A DNA stretch of 28,047 nt from DATCVA01 sp036567205 (GTDB lineage: Bacteria > Pseudomonadota > Gammaproteobacteria > Burkholderiales > Burkholderiaceae_B), in assembly GCA_036567205.1 (NCBI GenBank), contig DATCVA010000128.1:1-28047 (forward strand). The letters are read 5' to 3'. Below the pieces are notes generated by a model. That model ran no database searches, was not told where the DNA came from, and worked only from the letters and a program-made list of their open reading frames with translations. Position 1 is the stretch's first letter. Each line of letters opens with the position of its first letter. The translations under genes and the position numbers were made by a program. Below are positions 7,423 to 15,117 of this stretch, piece after piece.

Positions 7423-7728
7423 GAAACACCACCTTTTTTGCACAAGACGTTCAAATAAATAACAGCGGTGTTCACAAATGATTTGAAAATTGAATAAAGC
7501 GTTAGTGGATCGCCGCTGGCATAAGGTAATTTGCGGCGCAACAAGCAAATCTCAAAAAAACATCAAGAAAATATCAAATTGCCGCCCGTCGGCGGTTTGC
7601 TCTAAATTGGATAGACAAAAAGTCATTTGAAATAGCGGCAATAATCGGCAAGCGTTCGGAAAAAGCCTGAACTCCGGGCAGGCTTTCGGGTATATTGAGC
7701 ATTGATTTAACGTCTACCGGAGGTCTAT
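7423..7728. promoter_or_regulatory. 306-nt divergent intergenic region
   Basis: This gap must hold promoters for the minus-strand glycosyltransferase operon and the plus-strand FMN reductase. It is AT-rich with a GC hairpin in the middle (CCGCC 7582-7586 with GGCGG 7591-7595). A -10-like TATATT at 7691-7696 faces the reductase gene, whose ATG follows GGAGG. I see no convincing -35/-10 pair for the glycosyltransferase operon. A 68-codon minus-strand reading frame across the area overlaps the reductase start and looks spurious. Confidence 0.5.
7662..7686. repeat. Perfect 8-bp inverted repeat upstream of the FMN reductase gene
   Basis: AAAGCCTG (7662-7669) and CAGGCTTT (7679-7686) are perfect inverted copies with a 9-nt spacer. 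The right arm ends 4 nt before a -10-like TATATT and 42 nt before the ATG, a natural place for a repressor or redox-regulator operator. There is no T-run, so a terminator is less likely. Confidence 0.45.
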
Positions 7729-8280
7729 ATGAGTCAGTATCAAATTGCTTTAGTAGTCGGAAGTCTGCGACGCGATTCATTCAATAAAAAACTAGCCAAT
7801 GCCATCGTCAAACTGGCGCCCCCCGAGTTTTCATTCAAGCATCTGCAAATCGGCGATTTGCCTCTGTACAATCAAGACGATGACGACAATCAGGCTGACT
7901 CCGTCAAACGAATCAAAAGCGAAATCCTGGCTTCACAGGGTTTGTTGTTTGTCACGGCGGAATACAATCGCTCTATGCCCGGGGTACTGAAAAATGCAAT
8001 TGACCACGCTTCGCGGCCGTATGGTCAAAATGCGTGGGCCGGCAAACCTGCGGGGGTACTGGGTGTATCGGTTGGCGCTATCGGCACGGCATTGTCCCAA
8101 CAGCATTTGCGCAATGTGCTTGCGTACCTGGACGCGCCCGCAATGGGCCAGCCGGAAGCATTCATTCAGGCAAAAGAAGGGCTGTTTGATGATGCGGGAA
8201 ATATCGGCCCCGACAGCAAGCAGTTCTTACAGGGCTGGATGGATAAATACGTAGCCTGGGTTAAAAAACACGCGGGCTAA
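7729..8280 (+). CDS. NADPH-dependent FMN / quinone reductase (ChrR/YieF-like)
   Basis: 183 residues, a flavodoxin-fold NAD(P)H:FMN oxidoreductase. The phosphate-binding loop GSLRRDSFNKKLA (11-23) and the flavin-contacting EYNRSMPGVLKNAIDHASRP (78-97) are nearly canonical. Relatives reduce quinones, azo compounds or chromate by two-electron transfer, protecting against quinone redox cycling. The start has GGAGG at ideal spacing. It is monocistronic: a 118-nt gap with a hairpin separates it from acylphosphatase. The inverted repeat in its promoter suggests inducible control. The physiological substrate cannot be given; related enzymes include SsuE-type sulfonate reductases, but no ssu genes are here. 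Confidence 0.85.
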   Translation: MSQYQIALVVGSLRRDSFNKKLANAIVKLAPPEFSFKHLQIGDLPLYNQDDDDNQADSVKRIKSEILASQGLLFVTAEYNRSMPGVLKNAIDHASRPYGQNAWAGKPAGVLGVSVGAIGTALSQQHLRNVLAYLDAPAMGQPEAFIQAKEGLFDDAGNIGPDSKQFLQGWMDKYVAWVKKHAG

Positions 8281-8315
8281 AATACGGTTGCCGTTGACAA
8301 AGGGCACGGGGCGTT

Positions 8316-8335
8316 GCACGGGATGTCCCGGGTGC
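8316..8335. other. GC-rich hairpin after the FMN reductase gene
   Basis: GCACGGGA (8316-8323) folds onto TCCC (8326-8329) and GTGC (8332-8335) with a two-base bulge. It lacks a following T-run, so it may be a weak or Rho-assisted terminator, or a transcript-end stabiliser. Confidence 0.35.
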
Positions 8336-8398
8336 TGCCAGTGTCTGTTGTACTGTTCGGGCTCGATATAGCGTGCGAGTCGCACAGGGGCATGACAT

Positions 8399-8695
8399 AT
8401 GAAAAACCTACCATCTAATCACTTTATTGAAACTTTATTTGTACACATTACCGGACGAGTGCAAGGCGTCGGGTTTCGGGCTGCGGCAGTGCGCCAGGCC
8501 CATCTGCATGGTGTCACAGGGTGGGTGCGCAATGCGGATGATGGCTCGGTCGAAGCGCTGTTGCAGGGCGAGCCCGATCAGGTTGACCGCATGCTCTCCT
8601 GGCTGCACACAGGGCCGCCAGGGGCGCGGGTTGACGAGGTAGTCAATCGTCAGGAACTTACAGATCGCCACTTCGACCAGTTCCAGCAGCAATAG
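8399..8695 (+). CDS. acyP: Acylphosphatase
   Basis: 98 residues, the usual size. Contains both family signatures: GRVQGVGFR (19-27, catalytic R27 in the phosphate loop) and GWVRNADDGSVEA (41-53, catalytic N45). It hydrolyses acyl phosphates such as acetyl phosphate and 1,3-bisphosphoglycerate in the cytosol. The ATG at 8399 follows AGGGG about 10 nt upstream. The next gene, an L,D-transpeptidase, starts 14 nt after the stop, so they are probably cotranscribed, although no functional link is known to me. Confidence 0.93.
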   Translation: MKNLPSNHFIETLFVHITGRVQGVGFRAAAVRQAHLHGVTGWVRNADDGSVEALLQGEPDQVDRMLSWLHTGPPGARVDEVVNRQELTDRHFDQFQQQ

Positions 8696-8709
8696 AGCTA
8701 GCGACCAGT

Positions 8710-10281
8710 ATGCGCATATTTATAAGGTTGCGATATCTTCTGATTTTTGTATTGCTGCTGGCAACAGCCCGGGCATCGTTTGGCCAGAGTGGTCAACTCT
8801 GGTTCGAGCAGGGAAGGCCCACTACACAAGCCTTTCAAGCTGTCGATATACTTGGGGCTGCGCATACCGAGGGTTTGGATCCCGGCGACTACGGGGCATT
8901 GGCTTTGCAGGTGGGCATAGCCAGCGCAGCCAAGGGGCAGGAATTGGCCGTCCCTGATGCCATGGCCTTAGACCGGCAGTTGGCGGCCGCCATGCAGCAG
9001 TATTTAACTGACTTGCATAGCGGCAGGGTCGATCCGCGCCAAATGCACGAGAATTTCAATGTGCCCCGGTCCGAGTACTTCAGCGCGCCGGAATACCTGC
9101 GTGCTGCGATTGCCGAAAATCGGCTGCCCCAGGCTGTACGCCAGGCCGCGCCCCGAATCGACTTGTATGCCGGACTGCGTCAGGTGTTAGCGCAATATCG
9201 GTCCCTTGAAGAAAATGCGGCCTGGAAGACGCCGTTGGCGGCTATTCCGGGTAAAAAGCTCTCTGTTGGCGATGCGTATGCCGGCCTGGGCCTTTTGGTA
9301 CAGCGACTAACGATTTTGGGCGATTTGCCCGCGGGTACGGTTACGCCGCCAGTATACGAAGGAGCAGTCGTAGAGGGGGTTCGCGCGTTTCAACAACGTC
9401 ATGGGCTTTTAAACGATGGCCTTGTTGGCGCCGCTACGTTTGAAGCGCTTCAGGTAACGCCTGCTCAGCGGGTCCGGCAAATCGAGCTAAGTCTCGAGCG
9501 CCTGAGGTGGACGCCTCTCTTGCAAGGGCCCCGTATGATCGTGGTGAATATTCCCGAGTTTGTGCTGCGCGCTTACGTCGTCCAGGACGGAAAAATGGAT
9601 GTTCAGGTAACGATGAAAGTTATTGTCGGCAAGGCGCTGGATACGAGTACGCCGCTGTTCGATGAGGATATGCGATTTATTGAATTCAGCCCTTACTGGA
9701 ATATACCTGCTTCAATCGCCCGTTCCGAAACCATTCCGCGCTTGCGTCGCGATCCGGGTTATTTTCAGCAGGAAGGGCTGGAGTTCGTGAGCCGTCAGGG
9801 TGGAGTAATCCGTACGATGTCCAACGAAAATTTAAACGCGGCCATGCGCGGTGAATTGCGCATACGTCAGCGCCCCGGACCCCGTAACGCGCTGGGAGAC
9901 ATCAAGTTCATTTTTCCGAATGATCAGAATATTTATCTGCACCATACGCCTGCTCCGCAATTATTTGACCGTTACCGGCGCGACTTCAGCCATGGATGTA
10001 TCCGCGTTGAAGATCCGGTCTCTCTGGCAAAGTTTGTTCTTTATGACGAACCGCAATGGAGCGAAGCTCGGATCCGCAGCGCAATGGCCAGTGGAACGTC
10101 CCGGACGATACGTCTTCAACAGCCGATACCGGTATTGATTGCTTACAGTACCGTTGTCCCTAAAGATGATAAAGTTTATTTTTTTCCCGATCTGTATGAG
10201 CACGATGCGTTGCTGGATAAGGCGCTTAGTCGACGCGTACGCGTATCTGCCGCTTCTTCGCCCATTCAGCAGCAGTTGTAA
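8710..10281 (+). CDS. ldtD: L,D-transpeptidase, LdtD (YcbB) type
   Basis: 523 residues. A signal sequence (about 1-25) directs it to the periplasm. An N-terminal substrate-domain region (about 30-200) is followed by a peptidoglycan-binding repeat (AFQQRHGLLNDGLVGAATF, 226-244) and the YkuD catalytic domain (about 275-450). The active site is HHTP (411-414) and SHGCIRV with nucleophile C430 and H428. Such enzymes form 3-3 (mDAP-mDAP) cross-links, which bypass penicillin-binding proteins and reinforce the wall under envelope stress. It is followed 30 nt later by a mepK-like gene, the same order as ycbB-ycbK in E. coli. Length and domain order match E. coli LdtD (615 residues) but somewhat shorter. 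Confidence 0.9.
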   Translation: MRIFIRLRYLLIFVLLLATARASFGQSGQLWFEQGRPTTQAFQAVDILGAAHTEGLDPGDYGALALQVGIASAAKGQELAVPDAMALDRQLAAAMQQYLTDLHSGRVDPRQMHENFNVPRSEYFSAPEYLRAAIAENRLPQAVRQAAPRIDLYAGLRQVLAQYRSLEENAAWKTPLAAIPGKKLSVGDAYAGLGLLVQRLTILGDLPAGTVTPPVYEGAVVEGVRAFQQRHGLLNDGLVGAATFEALQVTPAQRVRQIELSLERLRWTPLLQGPRMIVVNIPEFVLRAYVVQDGKMDVQVTMKVIVGKALDTSTPLFDEDMRFIEFSPYWNIPASIARSETIPRLRRDPGYFQQEGLEFVSRQGGVIRTMSNENLNAAMRGELRIRQRPGPRNALGDIKFIFPNDQNIYLHHTPAPQLFDRYRRDFSHGCIRVEDPVSLAKFVLYDEPQWSEARIRSAMASGTSRTIRLQQPIPVLIAYSTVVPKDDKVYFFPDLYEHDALLDKALSRRVRVSAASSPIQQQL

Positions 10282-10311
10282 ACCCTAGGCGCCAATCCAG
10301 CGCCATCTATT

Positions 10312-10869
10312 ATGTTCAAATCCTTCACGCCGACTCGGCGCTCATTTTTATTTCGCTCTTCAAGTCTGGTGCTGACTGGCGCAAGTGCGCCTTTTGTCTC
10401 AAAGTCATTTGCCGCTGTGGCTACTCCCAGGCAACTGGCTTTCGATCATACTCACACCGGGGAAAAAATCTCCCTGATTTACTCTCTGGGCAGTACTTAT
10501 GTTGTCCAGGCGCTTAGCCGGCTAAATCATTTTTTGCGTGACCACTACACCGGCGACGTCGGTGTGATCGACCCGCAACTGTTCGATGTCTTGCATCGAA
10601 TAAGGCTTGAGCTCGATACGCGTCAATCATTCCATGTTATTTCGGGCTATCGTTGCCCTGCAACCAACAACAGGTTACGCGCAAAAGGCGGCGGTGGCGT
10701 AGCAAAGCGAAGTTTGCATATGGATGGCAAAGCTATTGATGTACGCTTGCCAGGAGTACCATTGGCCGAACTGCGTGATGCGGCCTTGTCGCTGCATGCA
10801 GGCGGAGTTGGCTTCTATCCTCGCGATCAGTTCGTCCACGTCGATACCGGACGCGTTCGTAGCTGGTAA
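10312..10869 (+). CDS. mepK: Tat-exported murein endopeptidase, MepK (YcbK, DUF882) type
   Basis: 185 residues. The N-terminus has a twin-arginine signal (TRRSFLFRSSS, then a hydrophobic stretch ending near SFAA). The rest is the DUF882/peptidase M15A domain with SGYRCPATN and zinc ligands H136, D143 (in SLHMDGKAID) and H176 (FVHVDTG). E. coli MepK is a Tat-exported endopeptidase that cleaves 3-3 and also 4-3 cross-links. Here it follows the L,D-transpeptidase that makes 3-3 links, so one operon encodes both maker and cutter. Convergent with phaB; no clear terminator in the 50-nt gap. Confidence 0.9.
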   Translation: MFKSFTPTRRSFLFRSSSLVLTGASAPFVSKSFAAVATPRQLAFDHTHTGEKISLIYSLGSTYVVQALSRLNHFLRDHYTGDVGVIDPQLFDVLHRIRLELDTRQSFHVISGYRCPATNNRLRAKGGGGVAKRSLHMDGKAIDVRLPGVPLAELRDAALSLHAGGVGFYPRDQFVHVDTGRVRSW

Positions 10870-10919
10870 TACTTGATCCAGAGGTTCGCTGGCTGGTTTA
10901 CAAAACTATTTTCGGTTTT

Positions 10920-11666
10920 CTAATACATGTGCTGGCCGCCGTTTATGGCGATATTCGAACCCGTCATAAAGCCTGCGGCATCACTGCAAATAAAGGCTAT
11001 TAACGCGGCGATTTCGGCGGGCTGACCCAGACGCCCGACAGGTATTTGTGAAATGACCTGGGACTCAAGCACATCTTTGGGGACTTTAGCAACCATTTTA
11101 CTGTCAAGGTAGCCAGGTGAAACCGCGTTGACGGTAACTCCCTTGCGGGCCACTTCTAATGCCAGCGATTTGGTGAATCCGTAAAGGCCGGCTTTGGCGG
11201 CAGAGTAATTGCTTTGTCCAAATGCACCCTTGCTGCCGTTAACCGACGAGATCATCACTATACGTCCCCAGCCGCGTTGGGTCATCGGCTCGCAAAAAGG
11301 CTTCGTCATATTGAATACCGAATCCAGATTGGTGCGTAAAACAGCATCCCAGTCGATCTTCGTTAACTTGCGGAAGGTTGCGTCACGCGTGATTCCGGCA
11401 TTGTTGATAAGAATGTCAATCTGATGCCCGGCTGTATTGATGAGCTCGGCGCAAGCCATGCACGAGTCGTAGTCGGCAACATCAACCGGATATGCACTGA
11501 ATTGATAACCTTCGGCTGCCATAGAGTCCAGCCATTCTTGAACATTTTGGTGCCCCGGAGAATATGTGACCAAAACAGTATGTCCGGCATCGTGCAGGGC
11601 GCGGGCAATAGCTTCGCCCAGGCAGCCCAAGCCGCCGGTAACCAGAGCGGTACGATTACTTGTCAT
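10920..11666 (-). CDS. phaB: NADPH-dependent acetoacetyl-CoA reductase
   Basis: 248-residue short-chain dehydrogenase. The Rossmann motif TGGLGCLGEAI (10-20), NNAGITRDATFRKLT (88-102) and the S141-Y154-K158 catalytic set in ISSVNGSKGAFGQSNYSAAK are all present. The ITRDATFRK and SVNGSKGAFGQ blocks are characteristic of PhaB rather than fatty-acid FabG. It reduces acetoacetyl-CoA to (R)-3-hydroxybutyryl-CoA, the monomer of polyhydroxybutyrate, consuming NADPH. It stands alone here, without phaC or phaA. RBS CGGAGG is six nt from the ATG. FabG-like functions are a less likely alternative. Confidence 0.9.
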   Translation of the reverse strand: MTSNRTALVTGGLGCLGEAIARALHDAGHTVLVTYSPGHQNVQEWLDSMAAEGYQFSAYPVDVADYDSCMACAELINTAGHQIDILINNAGITRDATFRKLTKIDWDAVLRTNLDSVFNMTKPFCEPMTQRGWGRIVMISSVNGSKGAFGQSNYSAAKAGLYGFTKSLALEVARKGVTVNAVSPGYLDSKMVAKVPKDVLESQVISQIPVGRLGQPAEIAALIAFICSDAAGFMTGSNIAINGGQHMY

Positions 11667-11711
11667 GAGAAGCCTCCGGTTTTTGGCGGGTATTTAAATT
11701 GTCTGCTCTTT

Positions 11712-11749
11712 AATTCTTTAAGTCAGCATAAATTCTTTAAGTCAGCATA
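11712..11749. repeat. Perfect 2 x 19 bp tandem repeat upstream of phaB
   Basis: AATTCTTTAAGTCAGCATA occurs twice back to back (11712-11730, 11731-11749) with no mismatch. On the minus strand each copy contains TATGCT, a usable -10 element, so the repeat duplicates part of the phaB promoter or leader. Confidence 0.9.
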
Positions 11750-11785
11750 ACTCAGCGAATTGGAAATAACCTTGATTTGCATTAA
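11737..11785 (-). promoter_or_regulatory. Candidate phaB promoter with FNR-like box at -41.5
   Basis: On the minus strand TTAATGCAAATCAA (11785-11772) differs from the FNR consensus TTGAT-N4-ATCAA at one defined base. TATGCT at 11749-11744 as -10 predicts +1 at 11737 and puts the box centre (11778.5) at exactly -41.5, the geometry seen at nirK. The leader to phaB would be about 70 nt. The second copy of TATGCT (11730-11725) could be an alternative -10 with a different offset. Confidence 0.5.
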
Positions 11786-11798
11786 GCGCCACGTGTTG

Positions 11799-11856
11799 TT
11801 GACGGAACTTGGATGTTGGTTTACTTAAACGTTTAAGACGGATTCGTCGCTAAACG
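11799..11856 (+). promoter_or_regulatory. Palindrome-rich region and candidate cioAB promoter
   Basis: The 355-nt gap 11667-12021 separates phaB from cioA. TTGACG (11799-11804) is followed after 17 nt by a poor -10 TACTTA (11822-11827). A perfect 14-bp palindrome CTTAAACGTTTAAG (11824-11837) covers that -10. It merges into a hairpin in which CGTTTA/TAAACG (11830-11835, 11851-11856) encloses GACG/CGTC. The rest of the gap is AT-rich, with a small hairpin GGTTTT/AAAACC (11987-12005) just before the cioA ribosome site GGGGTAGGTG. The promoter is tentative; the palindrome is certain. Confidence 0.4.
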
Positions 11857-12021
11857 CTGTACATAGCCGTTATATGTCGATAAAAGCAAACAATTGGTAA
11901 TAGGTTCAAATTTAACCAAAGACGCCTCCACAAGCTTGTTTGGAGTATTATTTGTAGCCCGCCGTCGCACAAGAAAATCGTCAACGGGTTTTCGCGTGCA
12001 AAACCGAAAAGGGGTAGGTGA

Positions 12022-13455
12022 ATGGATATTGATGCGCTTCTGCTAGCCCGAATCCAATTCGGATTTACGATATCGTTTCATATTATTTTCCCGGCCATCA
12101 CAATCGGCCTGGCCAGTTATCTGGCGGTGCTCGAAGGTTGCTGGCTTAAAACCGGCAATAGCGTTTACCGCGACCTCTATCATTTCTGGATCAAAATTTT
12201 CGCTGTCAATTTTGGCATGGGGGTGGTCTCGGGGCTGGTCATGGCCTATCAGTTCGGCACAAACTGGAGCTTTTTTTCCGAGTTCGCCGGAGGCGTGACA
12301 GGGCCCTTGCTGGCTTACGAAGTTCTAACCGCCTTCTTCCTTGAGGCAGGGTTTCTTGGTGTCATGCTGTTCGGCTGGAAACGTGTCGGCGCCGGACTTC
12401 ATTTTTTTTCTACTATTATGGTGGCGCTGGGCACGCTAATCTCGGCTACCTGGATACTTGCTTCCAACAGCTGGATGCAGACCCCCGCTGGCTACGAAAT
12501 TATCAATGGCCGCGTTGTGCCGGTTGACTGGCTTGCGGTCATTTTCAATCCCTCGTTTCCGTATCGTCTCGCGCATATGGGCGTGGCGGCATTTCTTGCC
12601 ACGGCGTTAATGGTAGGAGCCGGGGCGGGTTGGCATCTTCTACGCAAAAATGACAATGCGGCTGTGCGAACGATGTTATCGATGGCGATGTGGATGATTC
12701 TGGTGGTCGCGCCTGTGCAGGCGGTTATAGGTGATTTCCATGGCTTGAACACCTTGCAGCATCAGCCTGCCAAAATCGCCGCCATCGAAGGACATTGGCA
12801 AAATGAAGAAGGTAAAGGTGTGCCTCTGACCCTCTTCGGCTGGCCCGACATGGAGCAGGAAAAGAACCTTTTTGCGGTTGAGGTCCCGCGTTTAGGCAGT
12901 CTGATACTTACGCACAGCTGGGATGGGCAGTTTCCCGGGTTAAAGGAGTTCGCCAAGGAAGACAGACCGAACTCAACGATTGTGTTCTGGTCGTTTCGTA
13001 TCATGGTCGGGCTGGGTTTGTTGATGATTGCGCTTGGCGTATGGGCAGCGTGGGCGCGTTGGAAAGGCAGTTTATATGAATCCAGAGGGCTTTGGCGTGC
13101 TGCCTTGCTTATGGGTCCAAGCGGACTCGTTGCCATATTGGCCGGTTGGTTTACTACCGAAATTGGGCGCCAACCATGGATTGTTTATGGCGTTATGCGT
13201 ACGGCCGACGGCGTAACGCCTCATGGCGCCTTCGAGGTCGGCCTTACTTTGGCGCTATTCGTCATTGTCTATTTTGTGTTATTTGGCGCTGGCACTGTCT
13301 ATGTGCTGCACCTCATTCGCAAAGGCCCGGTACCTCACGAGGGCGATGCTGAAATACCGGGTGGTCCCGGCGCATCACGCACACCCAGCCGGCCAATTTC
13401 CGCAGCGGCCGACGATGAATTCAGCGAAGCGTCGACAGACACGATACGGAGGTAA
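12022..13455 (+). CDS. cioA: Cytochrome bd-type (cyanide-insensitive) quinol oxidase subunit I
   Basis: 477-residue polytopic membrane protein. Haem ligands align with E. coli CydA: H20 (haem b595), H185 in RLAHMGVA and M328 in FRIMVG (haem b558). E100 and E108 on the proton path and GRQPW are kept. The quinol loop (about 240-320, with QHQPAKIAAIEGHW) is short and lacks the long C-terminal insertion of E. coli CydA; this is the CIO/short-Q-loop type. It oxidises quinol and reduces oxygen to water with high affinity or low sensitivity to cyanide. The C-terminal ~40 residues are hydrophilic and low in complexity. cioB follows 4 nt later. cydA is an acceptable symbol too. Confidence 0.93.
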   Translation: MDIDALLLARIQFGFTISFHIIFPAITIGLASYLAVLEGCWLKTGNSVYRDLYHFWIKIFAVNFGMGVVSGLVMAYQFGTNWSFFSEFAGGVTGPLLAYEVLTAFFLEAGFLGVMLFGWKRVGAGLHFFSTIMVALGTLISATWILASNSWMQTPAGYEIINGRVVPVDWLAVIFNPSFPYRLAHMGVAAFLATALMVGAGAGWHLLRKNDNAAVRTMLSMAMWMILVVAPVQAVIGDFHGLNTLQHQPAKIAAIEGHWQNEEGKGVPLTLFGWPDMEQEKNLFAVEVPRLGSLILTHSWDGQFPGLKEFAKEDRPNSTIVFWSFRIMVGLGLLMIALGVWAAWARWKGSLYESRGLWRAALLMGPSGLVAILAGWFTTEIGRQPWIVYGVMRTADGVTPHGAFEVGLTLALFVIVYFVLFGAGTVYVLHLIRKGPVPHEGDAEIPGGPGASRTPSRPISAAADDEFSEASTDTIRR

Positions 13456-13459
13456 AGAC

Positions 13460-14467
13460 ATGGGCATTGATCTGGCTTTAGTATGGGCGATCATCATACT
13501 GTTCGGCGTTCTGATGTATGTGATTATGGACGGCTTCGATCTGGGAATTGGCATTCTTTATCCCTTTATTCAAAGCAAGGAAGAGCGGGATGTCATGATG
13601 AATACCGTCGCTCCGGTCTGGGATGGAAACGAGACCTGGCTGGTGCTGGGCGGCGCGGGCTTACTGGCTGCGTTCCCGCTGGCCTATGCCGTCATTCTTC
13701 ATGCCTTTATGCTGCCGCTTATCTTCATGCTGCTTGGGCTTATTTTTCGTGGAGTCGCATTTGAGTTCCGCTTTAAATCACACGATAGAAGCCGCCATTG
13801 GTGGGACAAAGCGTTTATCTGCGGATCGATCGTAGCTACGTTTTTTCAGGGAGTTACGCTAGGCGCTTATATCCAGGGCATAGAGGTAGTCAATAACGCG
13901 TATGCGGGCGGTCCTCTTGGCTGGGTTACCCCATTTGCTATTTTCACAGGCCTGGGTTTGCTGGTCGCTTATGCGCTGCTTGGCTGTACTTGGCTTATTC
14001 TGAAAACCGAGGGGCGTTTGCAAGAGCGCATGAGGGAATTGGCACGGCCGCTTACATTCACCTTGCTTGGGGTTATTGTAATTATCAGTGTCTGGACGCC
14101 GATGACGCATAGCGCCATTGCTGAACGGTGGTTCAGCCTTCCCAATCTATTTTGGTTTGCGCCTGTCCCCATATTGGTATTGCTGGCAGCGTACTACCTG
14201 TTGCGCAGTTTGGAAAAACAACCGCACACAGCTCCGTTTCTACTAACGCTTGCTTTAATTTTTTTGGGATATAGCGGTTTGGGCATTAGTGTCTGGCCAA
14301 ATATTATTCCTCCGGGAATCGATATCTGGGAAGCATCGGGGCCGCCTCAAAGCCAGGGGTTCACCTTGGTGGGGGCGCTGCTTATTGTCCCGCTTATTCT
14401 GATGTATACGGCTTGGTCGTATTACGTGTTTCGGGGTAAAGTCAGAGTAGGGGAAGGGTATCACTGA
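13460..14467 (+). CDS. cioB: Cytochrome bd-type quinol oxidase subunit II
   Basis: 335-residue membrane protein with about nine hydrophobic segments. The first helix ends in VIMDGFDLGIGILYPF, and WDGNETWLVLGG follows; both are diagnostic for CydB/CioB. It pairs with CioA to form the oxidase. The start at 13460 has GGAGG seven nt upstream and 4 nt separate it from the cioA stop; an in-frame extension of 79 codons runs through the end of cioA and is rejected. Its stop overlaps the next small gene (TGATG). Confidence 0.93.
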   Translation: MGIDLALVWAIIILFGVLMYVIMDGFDLGIGILYPFIQSKEERDVMMNTVAPVWDGNETWLVLGGAGLLAAFPLAYAVILHAFMLPLIFMLLGLIFRGVAFEFRFKSHDRSRHWWDKAFICGSIVATFFQGVTLGAYIQGIEVVNNAYAGGPLGWVTPFAIFTGLGLLVAYALLGCTWLILKTEGRLQERMRELARPLTFTLLGVIVIISVWTPMTHSAIAERWFSLPNLFWFAPVPILVLLAAYYLLRSLEKQPHTAPFLLTLALIFLGYSGLGISVWPNIIPPGIDIWEASGPPQSQGFTLVGALLIVPLILMYTAWSYYVFRGKVRVGEGYH

Positions 14468-14613
14468 TGTCGTACCGGCCAATATCACGATGGCGCATGT
14501 GGGGTAAGCGCGTTGGGTGGCTTATAGCTATTTGGACGGCAAGTATTGCGGTATTGGCCGTTGCGGCCTATGGATTGCGCATTGTCATGAATTTAGCAGG
14601 CATGACTGCATAA
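14467..14613 (+). CDS. DUF2474 small membrane protein, putative bd-oxidase accessory subunit
   Basis: 48 residues: a basic N-terminus (RWRMWGKRVGWL), one hydrophobic helix (about 18-40) and an RIVMNLAGMTA tail. The GWLIAIWTASIAVLAVAA pattern fits the DUF2474 family, which is found immediately after cioAB-type oxidase genes. The ATG shares its A with the cioB stop TGA, so translation is coupled. By analogy with CydX/CbdX it may stabilise the oxidase, but I know of no direct proof for this family. Short length makes it easy for gene finders to miss. Confidence 0.85.
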   Translation: MSYRPISRWRMWGKRVGWLIAIWTASIAVLAVAAYGLRIVMNLAGMTA

Positions 14614-14648
14614 AGCTGAAAATATTGCGTATGTCTGCAAAAGCACCT

Positions 14649-14680
14649 CAAGGGGCGTCCGGCCAAGCCGGCGCCCCTTG
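14649..14680. terminator. Strong hairpin between convergent cioAB and cupin genes
   Basis: CAAGGGGCG (14649-14657) pairs with CGCCCCTTG (14672-14680), with an inner CCGGC/GCCGG stem and three-base loop. T-runs are weak on both sides, but its position between two convergent gene ends supports a terminator role. Confidence 0.7.
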
Positions 14681-14684
14681 ACGA

Positions 14685-15080
14685 TTACTCGGTTGTTTTA
14701 CCGTCGAAGTGCTCTTCGGAAGCATCGGCCTGGGCCTTGGTTGTATGGACAACCCCATCGCGATGCTCGGGCGGGCCATATAAGGTATAGAATTTCAGCG
14801 GTTCGGTACCGGTGTTGACGACATTGTGGCGAGCGCCAGCCGGCACGATTATGGCGTCGTCATCTTTGATCGGATAGGTTTGGTCGTCGATTACTACTTC
14901 CCCCTTGCCCGCTTCAACACGAAAGAACTGGTCGTGTCCTTCGTGCACTTCGGCGCCGATTTCTTCGCCGGGTTTTAATGCCATAAGTACCAGTTGAAGG
15001 TACTTGCCTGTGTAAAGAACCTGGCGAAAATCATTATTTTCTTCGGTTAGTTTTTCAATGTCCTGGACAAAACCTTTCAC
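14685..15080 (-). CDS. Cupin-domain protein
   Basis: 131 residues, a single small cupin barrel. Metal-site residues are H46 and H49 in EVHEGHDQFFRV and H85 in PAGARHNVVN. Such proteins are often called mannose-6-phosphate isomerase-like or cupin_2, but the actual substrate is usually unknown; the C-terminal tail (about residues 108-131) is acidic and hydrophilic. The GTG at 15080 is chosen because AGGAG lies eight nt upstream and a clear promoter ends 31 nt before it; a longer in-frame version would overlap the end of the transketolase gene. It follows the pentose phosphate genes but has its own promoter. Function unknown; sugar-phosphate metabolism is only suggested by position. Confidence 0.8.
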   Translation of the reverse strand: MKGFVQDIEKLTEENNDFRQVLYTGKYLQLVLMALKPGEEIGAEVHEGHDQFFRVEAGKGEVVIDDQTYPIKDDDAIIVPAGARHNVVNTGTEPLKFYTLYGPPEHRDGVVHTTKAQADASEEHFDGKTTE

Positions 15081-15117
15081 TGTGCGGCTCCTGAAGTGTT
15101 GGCAAATATACTTGTTG

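Noticed and set aside
7574..7780. 68-codon minus-strand frame in the divergent gap
   Set aside because: It runs back over the FMN reductase ATG and ribosome site and matches no family.
11712..11749. Tandem repeat as a CRISPR or replication iteron
   Set aside because: Only two adjacent 19-bp copies, no spacers, and no cas or replication gene nearby.
13223..13459. N-terminal extension of cioB
   Set aside because: It would overlap the end of cioA; GGAGG and a typical CydB start are at 13460.
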